Of a stretch of 64,000 nucleotides of DNA, positions 25,789 through 34,122 are shown in pieces (the stretch's first letter is position 1; the number at the start of each line of letters is the position of its first letter). Position numbers and translations under genes: made by a program. Source of the DNA: Cellulomonas sp. P24 (GTDB lineage: Bacteria; Actinomycetota; Actinomycetes; Actinomycetales; Cellulomonadaceae). The DNA is taken from the NCBI RefSeq assembly GCF_024704385.1, contig NZ_JAJDFX010000002.1, positions 2,356,001 to 2,420,000 on the forward strand. The letters run 5' to 3'. The notes under the pieces are model-generated. The model searched no databases. It saw only the letters and a list, made by a program, of their open reading frames with translations, and was not told the DNA's origin.

Positions 25789-26753
25789 CCTCCGACGTCG
25801 TGGTGGTCGGCAGCTTCATGATGGACCACCTCGTCTACGTGGAACGCCGCCCTCGGCCGGGCGAGACCGTTCGCGGCCTCGGGTTCCACGTGTCGGAGGG
25901 TGGCAAGGGCTTCAACCAGGCGGTCGCCGCCTCGCGGGCCGGAGTGACCGTCCGGATGCTCGGGCGGGTCGGCGACGACGACCTCGGGCGCCGATTCCTC
26001 AACCGAGCCCGAATCGAGGGCATCGAGACCGACGGCATCGGCCTGGATCCCGAGTCCGGCACCGGAGTGGGCGTGCCCGTGGTCGACGAGAGCGGCGAGA
26101 ACGCCATCGTCGTCGTCCCCGGTGCGAACGACCAGTTCACCGTCGAGCACCTCATGGCGCACTCCGCGCTCGTGTCCGACGCGCGGGTGCTGCTCCTCCA
26201 GCGGGAGATCCCGGAGTCGACCGCGGTCCGCGCTGCCGAGCTCGCCAAGGCCGCCGGCGCCTACGTCGTGCTGAACCCGGCACCCGCCGGGCCGATCGAC
26301 GCCTTCCGGGGCCTCGTCGATCTTGTCGTCCCGAACGAGGGCGAGCTGGCCGCTCTCGCGCGCGGCAGCAACGTCCTCGAGCGGGCTCGCAGCCTCTCGG
26401 CGCTCCTCGGCGGGTGCGACGTCATCGTGACTCTCGGCCCGGCGGGGGTGCTGCTGGTCACGGGAGAGGACTCGCGGGTGTTCGCGGCCGAGTCGGTCGA
26501 CGCGGTCGACACGACGGGTGCGGGCGACTGCTTCTGCGGAAACCTCGCGGCGCGCCTCTCGCTCGGCGACGCGCTGGCGTCGGCGGTCGAGTACGCGATC
26601 GTCGCCTCCGGCATCGCCGTCGGACGTCGCGGCGCAGCTGACGCGGCACCGGTGCCTGAGGAGGTGCTGCTTCGCCTCCAGGCGCGACAGCGCTCCGAGG
26701 GCGACGACGAGGGGCGCGATGACGCGGCCCTGGCAACAGTGAGAGAGGGGTAG
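25785..26753 (+). CDS. PfkB-family sugar kinase (ribokinase-like)
   Basis: 322 residues. The first PfkB signature is GGKGFNQAVAASRAG (about residues 39-53) and the second is DTTGAGDCFCGNLAARL (about 242-258), with the catalytic Asp in GAGD. The order GGKG-N-Q-A-A is ribokinase-like. It would phosphorylate the imported sugar at C5 or C6. With the SIS isomerase in front, the simplest inferred product is arabinose 5-phosphate, but ribose, a 2-keto sugar or another pentose is possible. It is coupled to the isomerase by ATGA and lies four bases before the hydrolase gene. Confidence 0.88.
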   Translation: MTSDVVVVGSFMMDHLVYVERRPRPGETVRGLGFHVSEGGKGFNQAVAASRAGVTVRMLGRVGDDDLGRRFLNRARIEGIETDGIGLDPESGTGVGVPVVDESGENAIVVVPGANDQFTVEHLMAHSALVSDARVLLLQREIPESTAVRAAELAKAAGAYVVLNPAPAGPIDAFRGLVDLVVPNEGELAALARGSNVLERARSLSALLGGCDVIVTLGPAGVLLVTGEDSRVFAAESVDAVDTTGAGDCFCGNLAARLSLGDALASAVEYAIVASGIAVGRRGAADAAPVPEEVLLRLQARQRSEGDDEGRDDAALATVREG

Positions 26754-26757
26754 GACC

Positions 26758-27612
26758 GTGAGCGGATTCTCCATCTGGATGCTCGAGTACGCGCACTGTC
26801 TGACACAGCCGATGGGCTGCATCTTCTACGGGCAGTGGAACGTCGGCACCCGGAAGTTCCCGTACAGCTACGTCTACGTGGAAGGCGACGGCCACCGCAT
26901 CCTCGTGGATGTCGGCCACGACGACGAGAGCTCCAACCAGGTGCTGTCCTCCCGGTACGACGTCATCGACTGGCAGGCCCCCGATGCCGTCCTGGCGAAG
27001 GTCGGCGTGCGTCCTGAGGACATCGACATCGTCGTCCTCACCCACGCCCACTACGACCACGCGGGTGCGGCTCGGCGGTTCCCGAACGCCACGTTCTACC
27101 TCCAGCGCACCGAGCTGGAGGGCTCCCGTTGGGCCCTGGCCAATGCGCACCTGTTCAAGTCGATCATCGGCGCGATCGACCCGGGCGACATCGAGATGCT
27201 CACCGAGCTCGAGCAGGAAGGGCGTCTCGTCCTGCTCGACGGAGATCTTCCGGACCTGGTCCCCGGGCTGAGCGTACGTGCGGCGAAGGACACCCACACG
27301 CCTGGATCCCAGTACGTCGTCGTCACGACGGGCGGGCAGAACTGGGTCGTCACCGGCGACAACATGTACAGCTACGAGAACGCCGAAGGCCTCGACCACG
27401 ACGGCACCTACGTGAGCATCGGCTTCGGTGGCGGCAGCTCCTGGAACAACCTCACGACGATCGACGAGATGCTTCGCGCCGCCGGATCGACGGACCGGCT
27501 CGTGATCGCCCACGAGGGCGAGACATTCGTCCGGCACCCGTCCAAGGAGTTCCCCGATCACCTCTCCGTCGCCGAGCTCGTGCTCGCCGATGGTGTCACC
27601 TCACGGATCTGA
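26758..27612 (+). CDS. Metallo-beta-lactamase-fold hydrolase, AHL-lactonase-like family
   Basis: 284 residues. The zinc motif THAHYDHAG (HxHxDH, about residues 96-104), a later TGDNMYSYE (bridging Asp) and AHEGE near the end give a complete dinuclear site. The overall pattern is that of the N-acyl-homoserine-lactonase-like branch, whose members include lactonases of many substrates. Inside a sugar operon, a sugar-lactone hydrolase is more likely than quorum quenching, but nothing in the sequence proves it. Start GTG 26758 follows the kinase stop at once. RbsD begins 17 bp after it. Confidence 0.8.
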   Translation: MSGFSIWMLEYAHCLTQPMGCIFYGQWNVGTRKFPYSYVYVEGDGHRILVDVGHDDESSNQVLSSRYDVIDWQAPDAVLAKVGVRPEDIDIVVLTHAHYDHAGAARRFPNATFYLQRTELEGSRWALANAHLFKSIIGAIDPGDIEMLTELEQEGRLVLLDGDLPDLVPGLSVRAAKDTHTPGSQYVVVTTGGQNWVVTGDNMYSYENAEGLDHDGTYVSIGFGGGSSWNNLTTIDEMLRAAGSTDRLVIAHEGETFVRHPSKEFPDHLSVAELVLADGVTSRI

Positions 27613-27629
27613 GAAACGAAGGGAACCCG

Positions 27630-28025
27630 ATGAAGAAGACAGGAATTCTCAATCGCGACGTCTCGGCGCTCGTCGCGCAGATGGGCCACTACGACACGCT
27701 GATCGTCTCGGATGCGGGATTCTCGGTCCCGCCGGGTGTCCCGTGCGTCGACCTGACGCTCTCCGCGGGCAGCCCGACCGTGGACGAGGTCGTCGCGATG
27801 GTCGGCCGCGAGCTGCAGGTGGAGAGGTTCCACTTCGCCGACGAGGCCGTGGCCGTCCTGGGCGACCGTGCCGCGGACATCTTGAGCGTCTTTCCCGAGG
27901 CGTCTGCCCAGAGCATTCCCCACGTCGATTTCAAGAAGATGGCGACAGGCGCCCGCGGAATGATCCGCACCGGTGACTGCCGTGCATACGCCAACGTCAT
28001 CCTCGTCTCTGGCGTCATCTACTGA
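27630..28025 (+). CDS. rbsD: D-ribose pyranase (RbsD family)
   Basis: 131 residues, the family length. MKKTGILNRDVSALVAQMGH and LIVSDAGFSVP carry the catalytic His (near residue 20) and Asp of RbsD/FucU mutarotases, and the end RTGDCRAYANVILVSGV holds the conserved Tyr-Ala-Asn. RbsD speeds conversion between pyranose and furanose forms so that a PfkB kinase can use the sugar. This fits the kinase two genes upstream and the importer downstream. Start ATG 27630 follows CGAAGGG. Confidence 0.92.
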   Translation: MKKTGILNRDVSALVAQMGHYDTLIVSDAGFSVPPGVPCVDLTLSAGSPTVDEVVAMVGRELQVERFHFADEAVAVLGDRAADILSVFPEASAQSIPHVDFKKMATGARGMIRTGDCRAYANVILVSGVIY

Positions 28026-28087
28026 CACACCTGCACGACCGCAGTCCGCACGTCGCATCGCACAACAAGCTCAAAGAGGAGTAGAAA

Positions 28088-29068
28088 ATGCGCAAGCAAC
28101 ACACCAGCGTGATCGCCGCAGTGGCGATCGGGATCGTCGCACTCGCCGGCTGCAGCTCCACCGCACCGTCGACCGGCACGTCGGGTACGGCGGCGGGCGG
28201 AAAGCTGCTCGGCATCGTGTCGATCACCGCGACCGACGCGAACAACGCCCGCGTGATCAAGGGCGCGACCGCGGCTGCAGAGGCCGCCGGCTGGACCGTC
28301 GACGTCGTCGACGCCCAGGGCAGCGCCGACCAGGCGAACGCGGCGATCGTGAACTTCGCGAACAAGAAGGCCGGGATGATCTTCGACCTGGTGTTCCCCG
28401 CGTCGTCCCTCGGTGCTGGCCTCGCGGCAGCGAAGTCCGCCGGCATCCCCGTGGCGACCTGGGGCGGTGGCCCCGGCGACGGCATCGTCATGACGACCGG
28501 CGCCGGCGGGCCGTTCGCCGAGCCCGCAACCGCGAAGCTGCTCAGCGACATGAGCGACGAGGGTCAGGTGCTCGCCCTGACGTACCGGACCGGACAGGTG
28601 TGTCGCGACCGCGAGGACCTCTTCGACGAGATGCTCGCGAAGGCACCCAAGGTCACCGTGACCAAGAACGAGGTCACCATTCCCGGGTTCCTGCAGGACG
28701 GCGCCAAGTACGCCACCGCGTGGCTCGCCGCGCACCCTGCCGGCTCGGGCAACCTCGCCGTGTGGGGCTGCTGGGAGGACCCGACCCTCGGCGCGATCTC
28801 CGCGATCAAGCAGCAGGGACGCACCGACGTCAAGACCTACGGCATCAACGGCTCGAGCACCGCGATCAAGGCGGTTCAGGACGGCAGCCTGACCGCCACC
28901 GTCTACGAGGACGGGGTCAAGGAGGGCGCGACCATGTTCACCACGACCATGGAGGCGATCAAGGCGGGCAGCAGCTGGCAGCCGAAGACCGTCGACGTGC
29001 CGGGGATCCTGGTCAGCGCTGACAACATCAGCGACTTCCTCGCCTCGCACCCTGAAGCACTGAACTGA
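28088..29068 (+). CDS. Sugar-binding lipoprotein, ribose-type ABC importer
   Basis: 326 residues. A signal peptide with the lipobox VALAGC (Cys near residue 22) precedes a periplasmic-binding type I fold of the Peripla_BP_4 (ribose/xylose) family (GIVSITATDANNARVIKGAT, VYEDGVKEGATMFTT). RGxxRD-like residues are altered, so the ligand need not be ribose. AAAGAGGAG precedes ATG 28088. It lies 62 bp after rbsD and 28 bp before the ATPase gene. Confidence 0.88.
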   Translation: MRKQHTSVIAAVAIGIVALAGCSSTAPSTGTSGTAAGGKLLGIVSITATDANNARVIKGATAAAEAAGWTVDVVDAQGSADQANAAIVNFANKKAGMIFDLVFPASSLGAGLAAAKSAGIPVATWGGGPGDGIVMTTGAGGPFAEPATAKLLSDMSDEGQVLALTYRTGQVCRDREDLFDEMLAKAPKVTVTKNEVTIPGFLQDGAKYATAWLAAHPAGSGNLAVWGCWEDPTLGAISAIKQQGRTDVKTYGINGSSTAIKAVQDGSLTATVYEDGVKEGATMFTTTMEAIKAGSSWQPKTVDVPGILVSADNISDFLASHPEALN

Positions 29069-29096
29069 CGTTCTGACGACGACGAGGAGTCACGCG

Positions 29097-30659
29097 ATGA
29101 GCGACGAGCAGGTGGACACGAGGGTGCGGGCGGCCGACACGCAGTCGATGGTGGTCATCGATTCCGTGAGCAAGGCCTTCGGCGGGGTCCACGCGTTGCG
29201 TGACGTCTCGCTCTCGGTCCGGCCGGGAGCGGTGCACGGTCTCGTCGGTGCGAACGGGGCCGGCAAGTCGACGCTGATCCGCTGTCTGGCTGGGGTCACC
29301 CAGCCAGACAGCGGGCAGATCGTGATCGACGGCGAGCCCGTGACGATCGCCACACCCCACGACGCATCGGACCTCGGGTTGTCCTTCATCCACCAGGAGC
29401 TGAGCCTGGTGCCCGGGTGGAGCGTGCTCCGGAACATGGCACTGGGCGTTCCGCCGACGACCCGTCTGGGGCTGATCGACTGGAGGCCGATCCGCCAGCG
29501 TGCGCGCGCCGTCGCCGAGCAGGTCGGGATCGAGTTCAGCCTCAACAAGCAGGTGGACGACCTCAGCACGGCGGATCGGTGGCTCGTCATGATCGGGCGC
29601 GCCCTGATGCACGACGCGCGGCTGATCGCAATGGACGAGCCGACCGCGTCGCTGTCCGCGAGCGAGGCCGAACGACTCCACGCGATCGTCAGGGACCTCG
29701 TCGCCCAGGGCAAGGCGATCATCTTCGTGTCCCACCGGCTCGACGAGGTCTCGTCGCTCTGCTCGGACATCACCGTCTTCAAGGACGGCGCCGTCGTCCA
29801 GCAGACGACACGCGCATCGACCACGCGCGCCGAGCTCGTACGGGCCATCGTGGGTCAGGACATCGACGTCACGTCGCGCCCGGCCGAGAAGGCGACCGCG
29901 GGCGAGGTCGTTCTCGACGTGCGCGACATCCATGACGCCAAGACCCTCCACGGAGTCTCGCTGGAGGTGCGATCCGGCGAGGTCGTCGGACTTGGCGGGC
30001 TCGTCGGAGCAGGGCGGACCGAGCTCGCTCGCATCATCTTCGGTGCAGCGAAGCGCACCACCGGTCAGGTCCTGCTCGCAGGCTCCGAGGTCCACTTCGC
30101 CGCACCGGCCGACGCGGTCAGATCGGGGATCGGCATGGTCCCCGAGGAGCGGCGATCCGAAGGGGTGTTCCTCGACAGGTCGATCGACTTCAACATCAAC
30201 ATCGCCTCCCTGGACTCGCTCCGGATGCATCGCCTGCTCCCGCTGCTCCGCCTGCGGGAGGCGCAGCGACGTGCGCAGATCGCCGCAGACGGTGTCACGG
30301 TGAAGGCGAAAGACGTGCGACAGCTCGTCGGCGCGCTCTCCGGCGGGAACCAGCAGAAGGTCGCCATCGCCCGATGGCTGATCGACAAGCCGAGGGTCCT
30401 GATCCTCGACGAGCCGTCGAGAGGCGTCGACGTCGGGGCCCGGGCCGAGGTCCACCGCCTCGTCCGTGAGCTCGCCGCTCAAGGAACGGCAGTCCTCGCC
30501 ATCTCCTCCGACAACGAAGAGCTCGTCGCGCTGTGCGACCGGGTCGTCGTGATGGCCGAAGGGGCGATCACGGGCGAGCTGACCGGCGACGACATCACCA
30601 TCGATCACATCCTGTCGTTGAGCTTCGCTCACGACCGAGGGAAGGTTGCAGCGTCATGA
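29097..30659 (+). CDS. Ribose-type ABC transporter ATPase, two nucleotide-binding domains
   Basis: 520 residues, like RbsA/MglA. Domain 1 has Walker A GANGAGKSTLIRCLAG, Walker B LIAMDEPTASLS and an unusual signature LSTADRWLVMIG in place of the common LSxGQQQ form. Domain 2 has the degenerate P-loop GLVGAGRTELARIIFG usual for RbsA, the canonical signature LSGGNQQKVAIARWL and Walker B LILDEPSRGVDVGA. Hydrolysis is thus probably asymmetric. ATG 29097 follows ACGAGGAGT. The stop overlaps the permease start (ATGA). Confidence 0.93.
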   Translation: MSDEQVDTRVRAADTQSMVVIDSVSKAFGGVHALRDVSLSVRPGAVHGLVGANGAGKSTLIRCLAGVTQPDSGQIVIDGEPVTIATPHDASDLGLSFIHQELSLVPGWSVLRNMALGVPPTTRLGLIDWRPIRQRARAVAEQVGIEFSLNKQVDDLSTADRWLVMIGRALMHDARLIAMDEPTASLSASEAERLHAIVRDLVAQGKAIIFVSHRLDEVSSLCSDITVFKDGAVVQQTTRASTTRAELVRAIVGQDIDVTSRPAEKATAGEVVLDVRDIHDAKTLHGVSLEVRSGEVVGLGGLVGAGRTELARIIFGAAKRTTGQVLLAGSEVHFAAPADAVRSGIGMVPEERRSEGVFLDRSIDFNINIASLDSLRMHRLLPLLRLREAQRRAQIAADGVTVKAKDVRQLVGALSGGNQQKVAIARWLIDKPRVLILDEPSRGVDVGARAEVHRLVRELAAQGTAVLAISSDNEELVALCDRVVVMAEGAITGELTGDDITIDHILSLSFAHDRGKVAAS

Positions 30660-31669
30660 CCACGACCACGGCTGACGTCAGTGCGAAGTCGCTGCCTGGG
30701 GCAGCGGCAAAGGGTCGCAGGACCCTGGCACTCACCATCGTCTCCAAGTACGGAACCCTGATCGCCATGGCGATCATGATCGTCATCTTCGCGATGATGG
30801 TCCCGAACGGGATCTTCCTCACGACGAACAACCTGCTCAACATCGTCAACCAGTCGGCACTCACCGCGATCATCGCGAGCGGGCTCACCATGGTCCTGGT
30901 GGTCGGTGAGTTCGACCTGAGCGTCGGGTACGCGGCGAGCCTCGCAGGGATCCTGGTCACCGGTCTGATGGCCAAGCAGGGCCTGGCGATGCCGCTGGCG
31001 ATCCTCGTGACCCTGCTGATCGGGGGCGCCGTGGGTTCCGCGAACGGTCTGCTCGTGACCAAGGCGCGCGTCAACGCCGTCGTGGCGACCCTTGGCCTCG
31101 GCACGGTGCTGGTCGGGCTCGCCTACGGCTACACGGCAGGTTCGCCGATCGTCCAGGTGCCGCAGGCGTTCGCGCAGCTCACCCTCGGGCGGACGCTCGG
31201 CGTCCAGAACCCGATCTGGTTCATGGCCGTCGTCCTCGGTCTTCTCTGGCTCGTCCTCAACCGCACGCCACTGGGTCAGCGGATCCAGGCAGTCGGCGCC
31301 AACACCGAGGCCGCGCGTCTCGCCGGGGTGCGGGTCGACCGGACGAAGATCGCCGCGTTCGTGATCGCGGGCGTGTGTGCCGCGATCACCGGAGTGCTGC
31401 TGGCCTCGCTGCTCGGCAGCGGTACCGTGAGCGCTGCCGACGGCTACCTGATGGACTCGTTCGCCGCAGTGTTCATCGGCTCGGCCACCCTGCGTGATGG
31501 CAGGTTCCACATCGTCGGCACACTGGTCGGGGTGCTCGTCGTCAACGTAGGGTTCAACGGGCTCAGCCTCCTGGGGACCCCGACCTTCTGGCAGTACATC
31601 TTCAAGGGCGGGATCCTGGTCCTGGCTGTCGCTCTATCGACGATCGCGCGCCGGTACTCCCGGACCTAG
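30656..31669 (+). CDS. Ribose-type ABC transporter permease
   Basis: 337 residues with about eight to ten membrane spans. SALTAIIASGLTMVLVVGEF with DLSVG, and the cytoplasmic loop AVGANTEAARLAGVRVDRTK, are hallmarks of the BPD_transp_2 (RbsC) family. One permease is expected to form a homodimer with the double ATPase upstream. The gene overlaps the ATPase by ATGA, and the LacI gene follows 42 bp later. Confidence 0.93.
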   Translation: MTTTTADVSAKSLPGAAAKGRRTLALTIVSKYGTLIAMAIMIVIFAMMVPNGIFLTTNNLLNIVNQSALTAIIASGLTMVLVVGEFDLSVGYAASLAGILVTGLMAKQGLAMPLAILVTLLIGGAVGSANGLLVTKARVNAVVATLGLGTVLVGLAYGYTAGSPIVQVPQAFAQLTLGRTLGVQNPIWFMAVVLGLLWLVLNRTPLGQRIQAVGANTEAARLAGVRVDRTKIAAFVIAGVCAAITGVLLASLLGSGTVSAADGYLMDSFAAVFIGSATLRDGRFHIVGTLVGVLVVNVGFNGLSLLGTPTFWQYIFKGGILVLAVALSTIARRYSRT

Positions 31670-31711
31670 GACCTCCGCGTGACCGAGCTGGATGTATGAG
31701 GAGGGGGAACC

Positions 31712-32761
31712 TTGGCCACCATGCGTGATGTCGCCGCGGCAGCCGGCGTGTCAACGGCGACGGTGTCGCGGGTCGTGAACCAGAGCGGGGTCGTCGATCC
31801 CGAGCTCACCGCTCGCGTACGTGCTGCGATCAACGAGCTGGGGTACCGGCCGAACCTCGTGGCCCGCGGGCTGCGCAACCAGACGACGACCGTCCTGGCG
31901 CTGGTCTTCTCCGACATCGAGAACCCGTTCTTCACCTCGGTGTGCCGAGGCGTCGAGGACACTGCACGGCGTCACGGCTACTCCGTGCTGCTGTGCAACG
32001 CGGACGAGAACATCGAGAAGGAGGCCTCGTACGTCAACATCCTGGCGTCGCAGTCCGTCGCCGGGGTGATCATCAGTCCGGCCTCGGACGAGACGGACAT
32101 CGAGCCGCTGGTGAGCCAGGGAGTCGCCATCGTCGCGCTGGACCGGCGGCTCGTGCACCACCCGACGGACTCGGTCCACTCGGACTCCCGTGCCGGGGCA
32201 CGCAACGCGACGCGACACCTCCTGGAGTCAGGGGCGCACCGGGTCGGCTGCATCACCGGGCCGCGCGGGGTGAGCACCGCAGAGGAACGCCTCGGCGGCT
32301 ACCGCGATGCGATCTCCGCCGCGCGGCTGCCTGACGAACCCGCCCTCTGCGAGTATGCGAACTTCCGTGAGGACGGCGGGTACCGGGCGGCCAAGCGGAT
32401 GCTCGAGCTCCCGGAACCACCCGACGCGCTGTTCGTCGCCAACAACCGGATGCTCGCCGGTGCCCTTCGTGCGTGCCTCGAGGCCGGAGTCGCGATCCCG
32501 GACGAGGTCAGCATCGTCGGCTTCGACGACCTGCCGTGGGCGGACTTCACCCAGCCGTCCATCACCACCGTGCGTCAACCGACCTACGAGATCGGAGCCG
32601 CCGCCGCGCGGCTGCTCATCGAACGCATCGCCGGTGCTGATCTCCCGCCGCGGGAGGTCGTCTTCCAGCCGGAGCTGGTGGTCCGCGGCAGCTCGGTCAA
32701 GCGTGCAAGCAGCGCGCGGACCGACGTGCGGAAGCGGCCTGCGTCGGCATCCGCTCGTTGA
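31712..32761 (+). CDS. LacI-family regulator of the sugar island
   Basis: 349 residues. The helix-turn-helix is MRDVAAAAGVSTATVSRVVN, the hinge helix is PNLVARGLR and the sugar domain is complete (VFSDIENPFFTSVCRG, VAGVIISPASDE, DALFVANNRMLAGA, VGFDDLPWADF). TTG 31712 lies five bases after GAGGAGGGGG and is favoured; ATG 31721 is the alternative. As the last gene of the island it probably binds the tandem operators at 25093-25118 and so controls its own operon. The C-terminal 25 residues are a basic Ser/Arg tail. Confidence 0.9.
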   Translation: MATMRDVAAAAGVSTATVSRVVNQSGVVDPELTARVRAAINELGYRPNLVARGLRNQTTTVLALVFSDIENPFFTSVCRGVEDTARRHGYSVLLCNADENIEKEASYVNILASQSVAGVIISPASDETDIEPLVSQGVAIVALDRRLVHHPTDSVHSDSRAGARNATRHLLESGAHRVGCITGPRGVSTAEERLGGYRDAISAARLPDEPALCEYANFREDGGYRAAKRMLELPEPPDALFVANNRMLAGALRACLEAGVAIPDEVSIVGFDDLPWADFTQPSITTVRQPTYEIGAAAARLLIERIAGADLPPREVVFQPELVVRGSSVKRASSARTDVRKRPASASAR

Positions 32762-32816
32762 CGTCTCGACGGCGTGCGCGGACTTGAGCAGCTGCGGGCG
32801 TCCTGCCCCGCGTCGA

Positions 32817-32842
32817 GCCCGAGGTCCCCGTCGCGCTCGGGC
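32817..32842. terminator. Possible bidirectional terminator between lacI-type gene and rsgA
   Basis: GCCCGAG at 32817-32823 pairs with CTCGGGC at 32836-32842 across a 12-nt loop, in the short gap between two convergent genes. Confidence 0.35.
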
Positions 32843-32851
32843 AGCGGTCGA

Positions 32852-33913
32852 TCAGCGCCGGTAGGGGTCCGGGCGGATGTCGCCACGGTGCTCACGGACG
32901 ATCTTCTTCCAGCGGGCGCGCTCGTCGGCGGCCAGGCGGGCGTCCCCGCGGCGGGCCTGGTAGGCGGCCTCGCGGGCCAGGCGACGCCAGGAGTCGAGCC
33001 GTCGGGCCGGTAGCTCACCGGAGTCGATGGCCTCGCGCACCGCGCAGCCCGGCTCTTCGGTGTGGCGGCAGTCGCGGAATCGGCAGCGGTGTGCGAGCTC
33101 CACGACGTCCGCGAAGGTCGCGTCGAGCGCGTCGTCGTCGGCGACGAGGCCGATGCCACGCACGCCAGGGGTGTCGATGAGCCAGGCGCCGCCGGGCAGT
33201 CCGACGAGCTCGCGGTGCGTCGTCGTGTGCCGTCCGCGGCCGTCGGCGCGGCGCTCGCCGGTGGCCATGACCTCGGTGCCGGCGAGGGCGTTGACGAGCG
33301 TGGACTTGCCCGCGCCCGACGGGCCGACGGCGACGAGCGTCACCCCCGGCTCGAGCAGCGCGCGCAGCGGGGCAAGACCGACGTCGGTCGGGACGCTGAC
33401 GGTGTGCACGTCGGCGCCGAGCGCGACCGCGGCGACGTCGCGGTGCAGGGCCTCCGCGTCGGGCACGAGGTCGGCCTTGGTGAGGACCACGACGGGTCGC
33501 GCGCCGGAGCCCCACGCCAGCGTGAGCAGGCGTTCGACGCGACCCAGGTGGGGTGCGGGGTCGAGGTGCTCGACGACGAGGACCACGTCGACGTTCGCCG
33601 CGAGGGCCTGGGTGCGGGACGTGCGGCCCGCGGAGTCCCGCACGAGGGCGGACCGGCGTGGCAGGACGCGGACGAGTCGCAGCTCGTCGTCCTCGACGAC
33701 GAGGACGTCGTCGCCGACGGTCGGGGCGAGGTCCTCGCCGTCGTCGGACGGGACCAGACCCCCGCGCGGGAGGACGGCGCGACGTGGCTCCTCGCCCGGC
33801 TCCACCCCCGGGACCACGAGCACCGCGCCGGCGTCGACCCGGGCCACGCGGGCCGGGGAGGCAGCGGCGTGCGGCTCCAGTGACGGGAGCGCTCGGGAGT
33901 CCGGAACGGGCAT
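32852..33913 (-). CDS. rsgA: Ribosome small-subunit-dependent GTPase A
   Basis: 353 residues from ATG 33913. The circularly permuted GTPase shows G4 (VVLTKADLV) before G1 (VGPSGAGKSTLVNALAG) and G3 (LIDTPGVRG). The C-terminal zinc knuckle is CRFRDCRHTEEPGC. An OB-fold-like N-terminus precedes it. RsgA acts late in 30S maturation and dissociates with GTP hydrolysis. A TAGCAT hexamer seven bases before the start suggests a leaderless message; the frame is open further upstream but without support. Two minisatellites lie directly upstream. Confidence 0.93.
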   Translation of the reverse strand: MPVPDSRALPSLEPHAAASPARVARVDAGAVLVVPGVEPGEEPRRAVLPRGGLVPSDDGEDLAPTVGDDVLVVEDDELRLVRVLPRRSALVRDSAGRTSRTQALAANVDVVLVVEHLDPAPHLGRVERLLTLAWGSGARPVVVLTKADLVPDAEALHRDVAAVALGADVHTVSVPTDVGLAPLRALLEPGVTLVAVGPSGAGKSTLVNALAGTEVMATGERRADGRGRHTTTHRELVGLPGGAWLIDTPGVRGIGLVADDDALDATFADVVELAHRCRFRDCRHTEEPGCAVREAIDSGELPARRLDSWRRLAREAAYQARRGDARLAADERARWKKIVREHRGDIRPDPYRR

Positions 33914-33920
33914 GACATCG

Positions 33921-33926
33921 ATGCTA
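33921..33926 (-). promoter_or_regulatory. -10 hexamer of leaderless rsgA
   Basis: On the minus strand TAGCAT is followed by seven bases and then ATG 33913, without a ribosome site. Confidence 0.5.
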
Positions 33927-33990
33927 GGAACCGGCCCCGCCGCGGGCGACCTGATTTCCAGGGCTCGGTGTGTTGTCGGGTCCGGAGCGC

Positions 33991-34032
33991 CGTCGGTCAC
34001 AGTCGCCGTCGGTCACAGTCGCATTCGGTCAC
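33991..34032. repeat. 16-nt tandem repeat (2.6 copies)
   Basis: CGTCGGTCACAGTCGC occurs at 33991-34006 and 34007-34022, then a partial copy ATTCGGTCAC at 34023-34032. It abuts the 18-nt array that follows. Confidence 0.85.
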
Positions 34033-34122
34033 TGGCGCAACCGGGTCACCGGGCGCAACCGGGTCACCGGGCGCAACCGGGTCACCGGGCGCAGCCGGGT
34101 CCCTGGGCGCAGCCGGGTCACC
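34033..34122. repeat. 18-nt minisatellite (5 copies)
   Basis: Five consecutive units of GGGCGCAACCGGGTCACC or near copies begin at 34033, 34051, 34069, 34087 and 34105. The array fills the space between the permease stop and the rsgA promoter region, and its last five bases lie in the permease end, including the stop codon at 34118-34120. Confidence 0.92.

Noticed and set aside
26758-27612. Quorum-quenching lactonase as a firm call
   Set aside because: The family resemblance is real, but the operon is a sugar pathway, so the substrate is left open.
33991-34122. CRISPR array
   Set aside because: Units are contiguous with no unique spacers, and no cas genes are near; it is a minisatellite pair.
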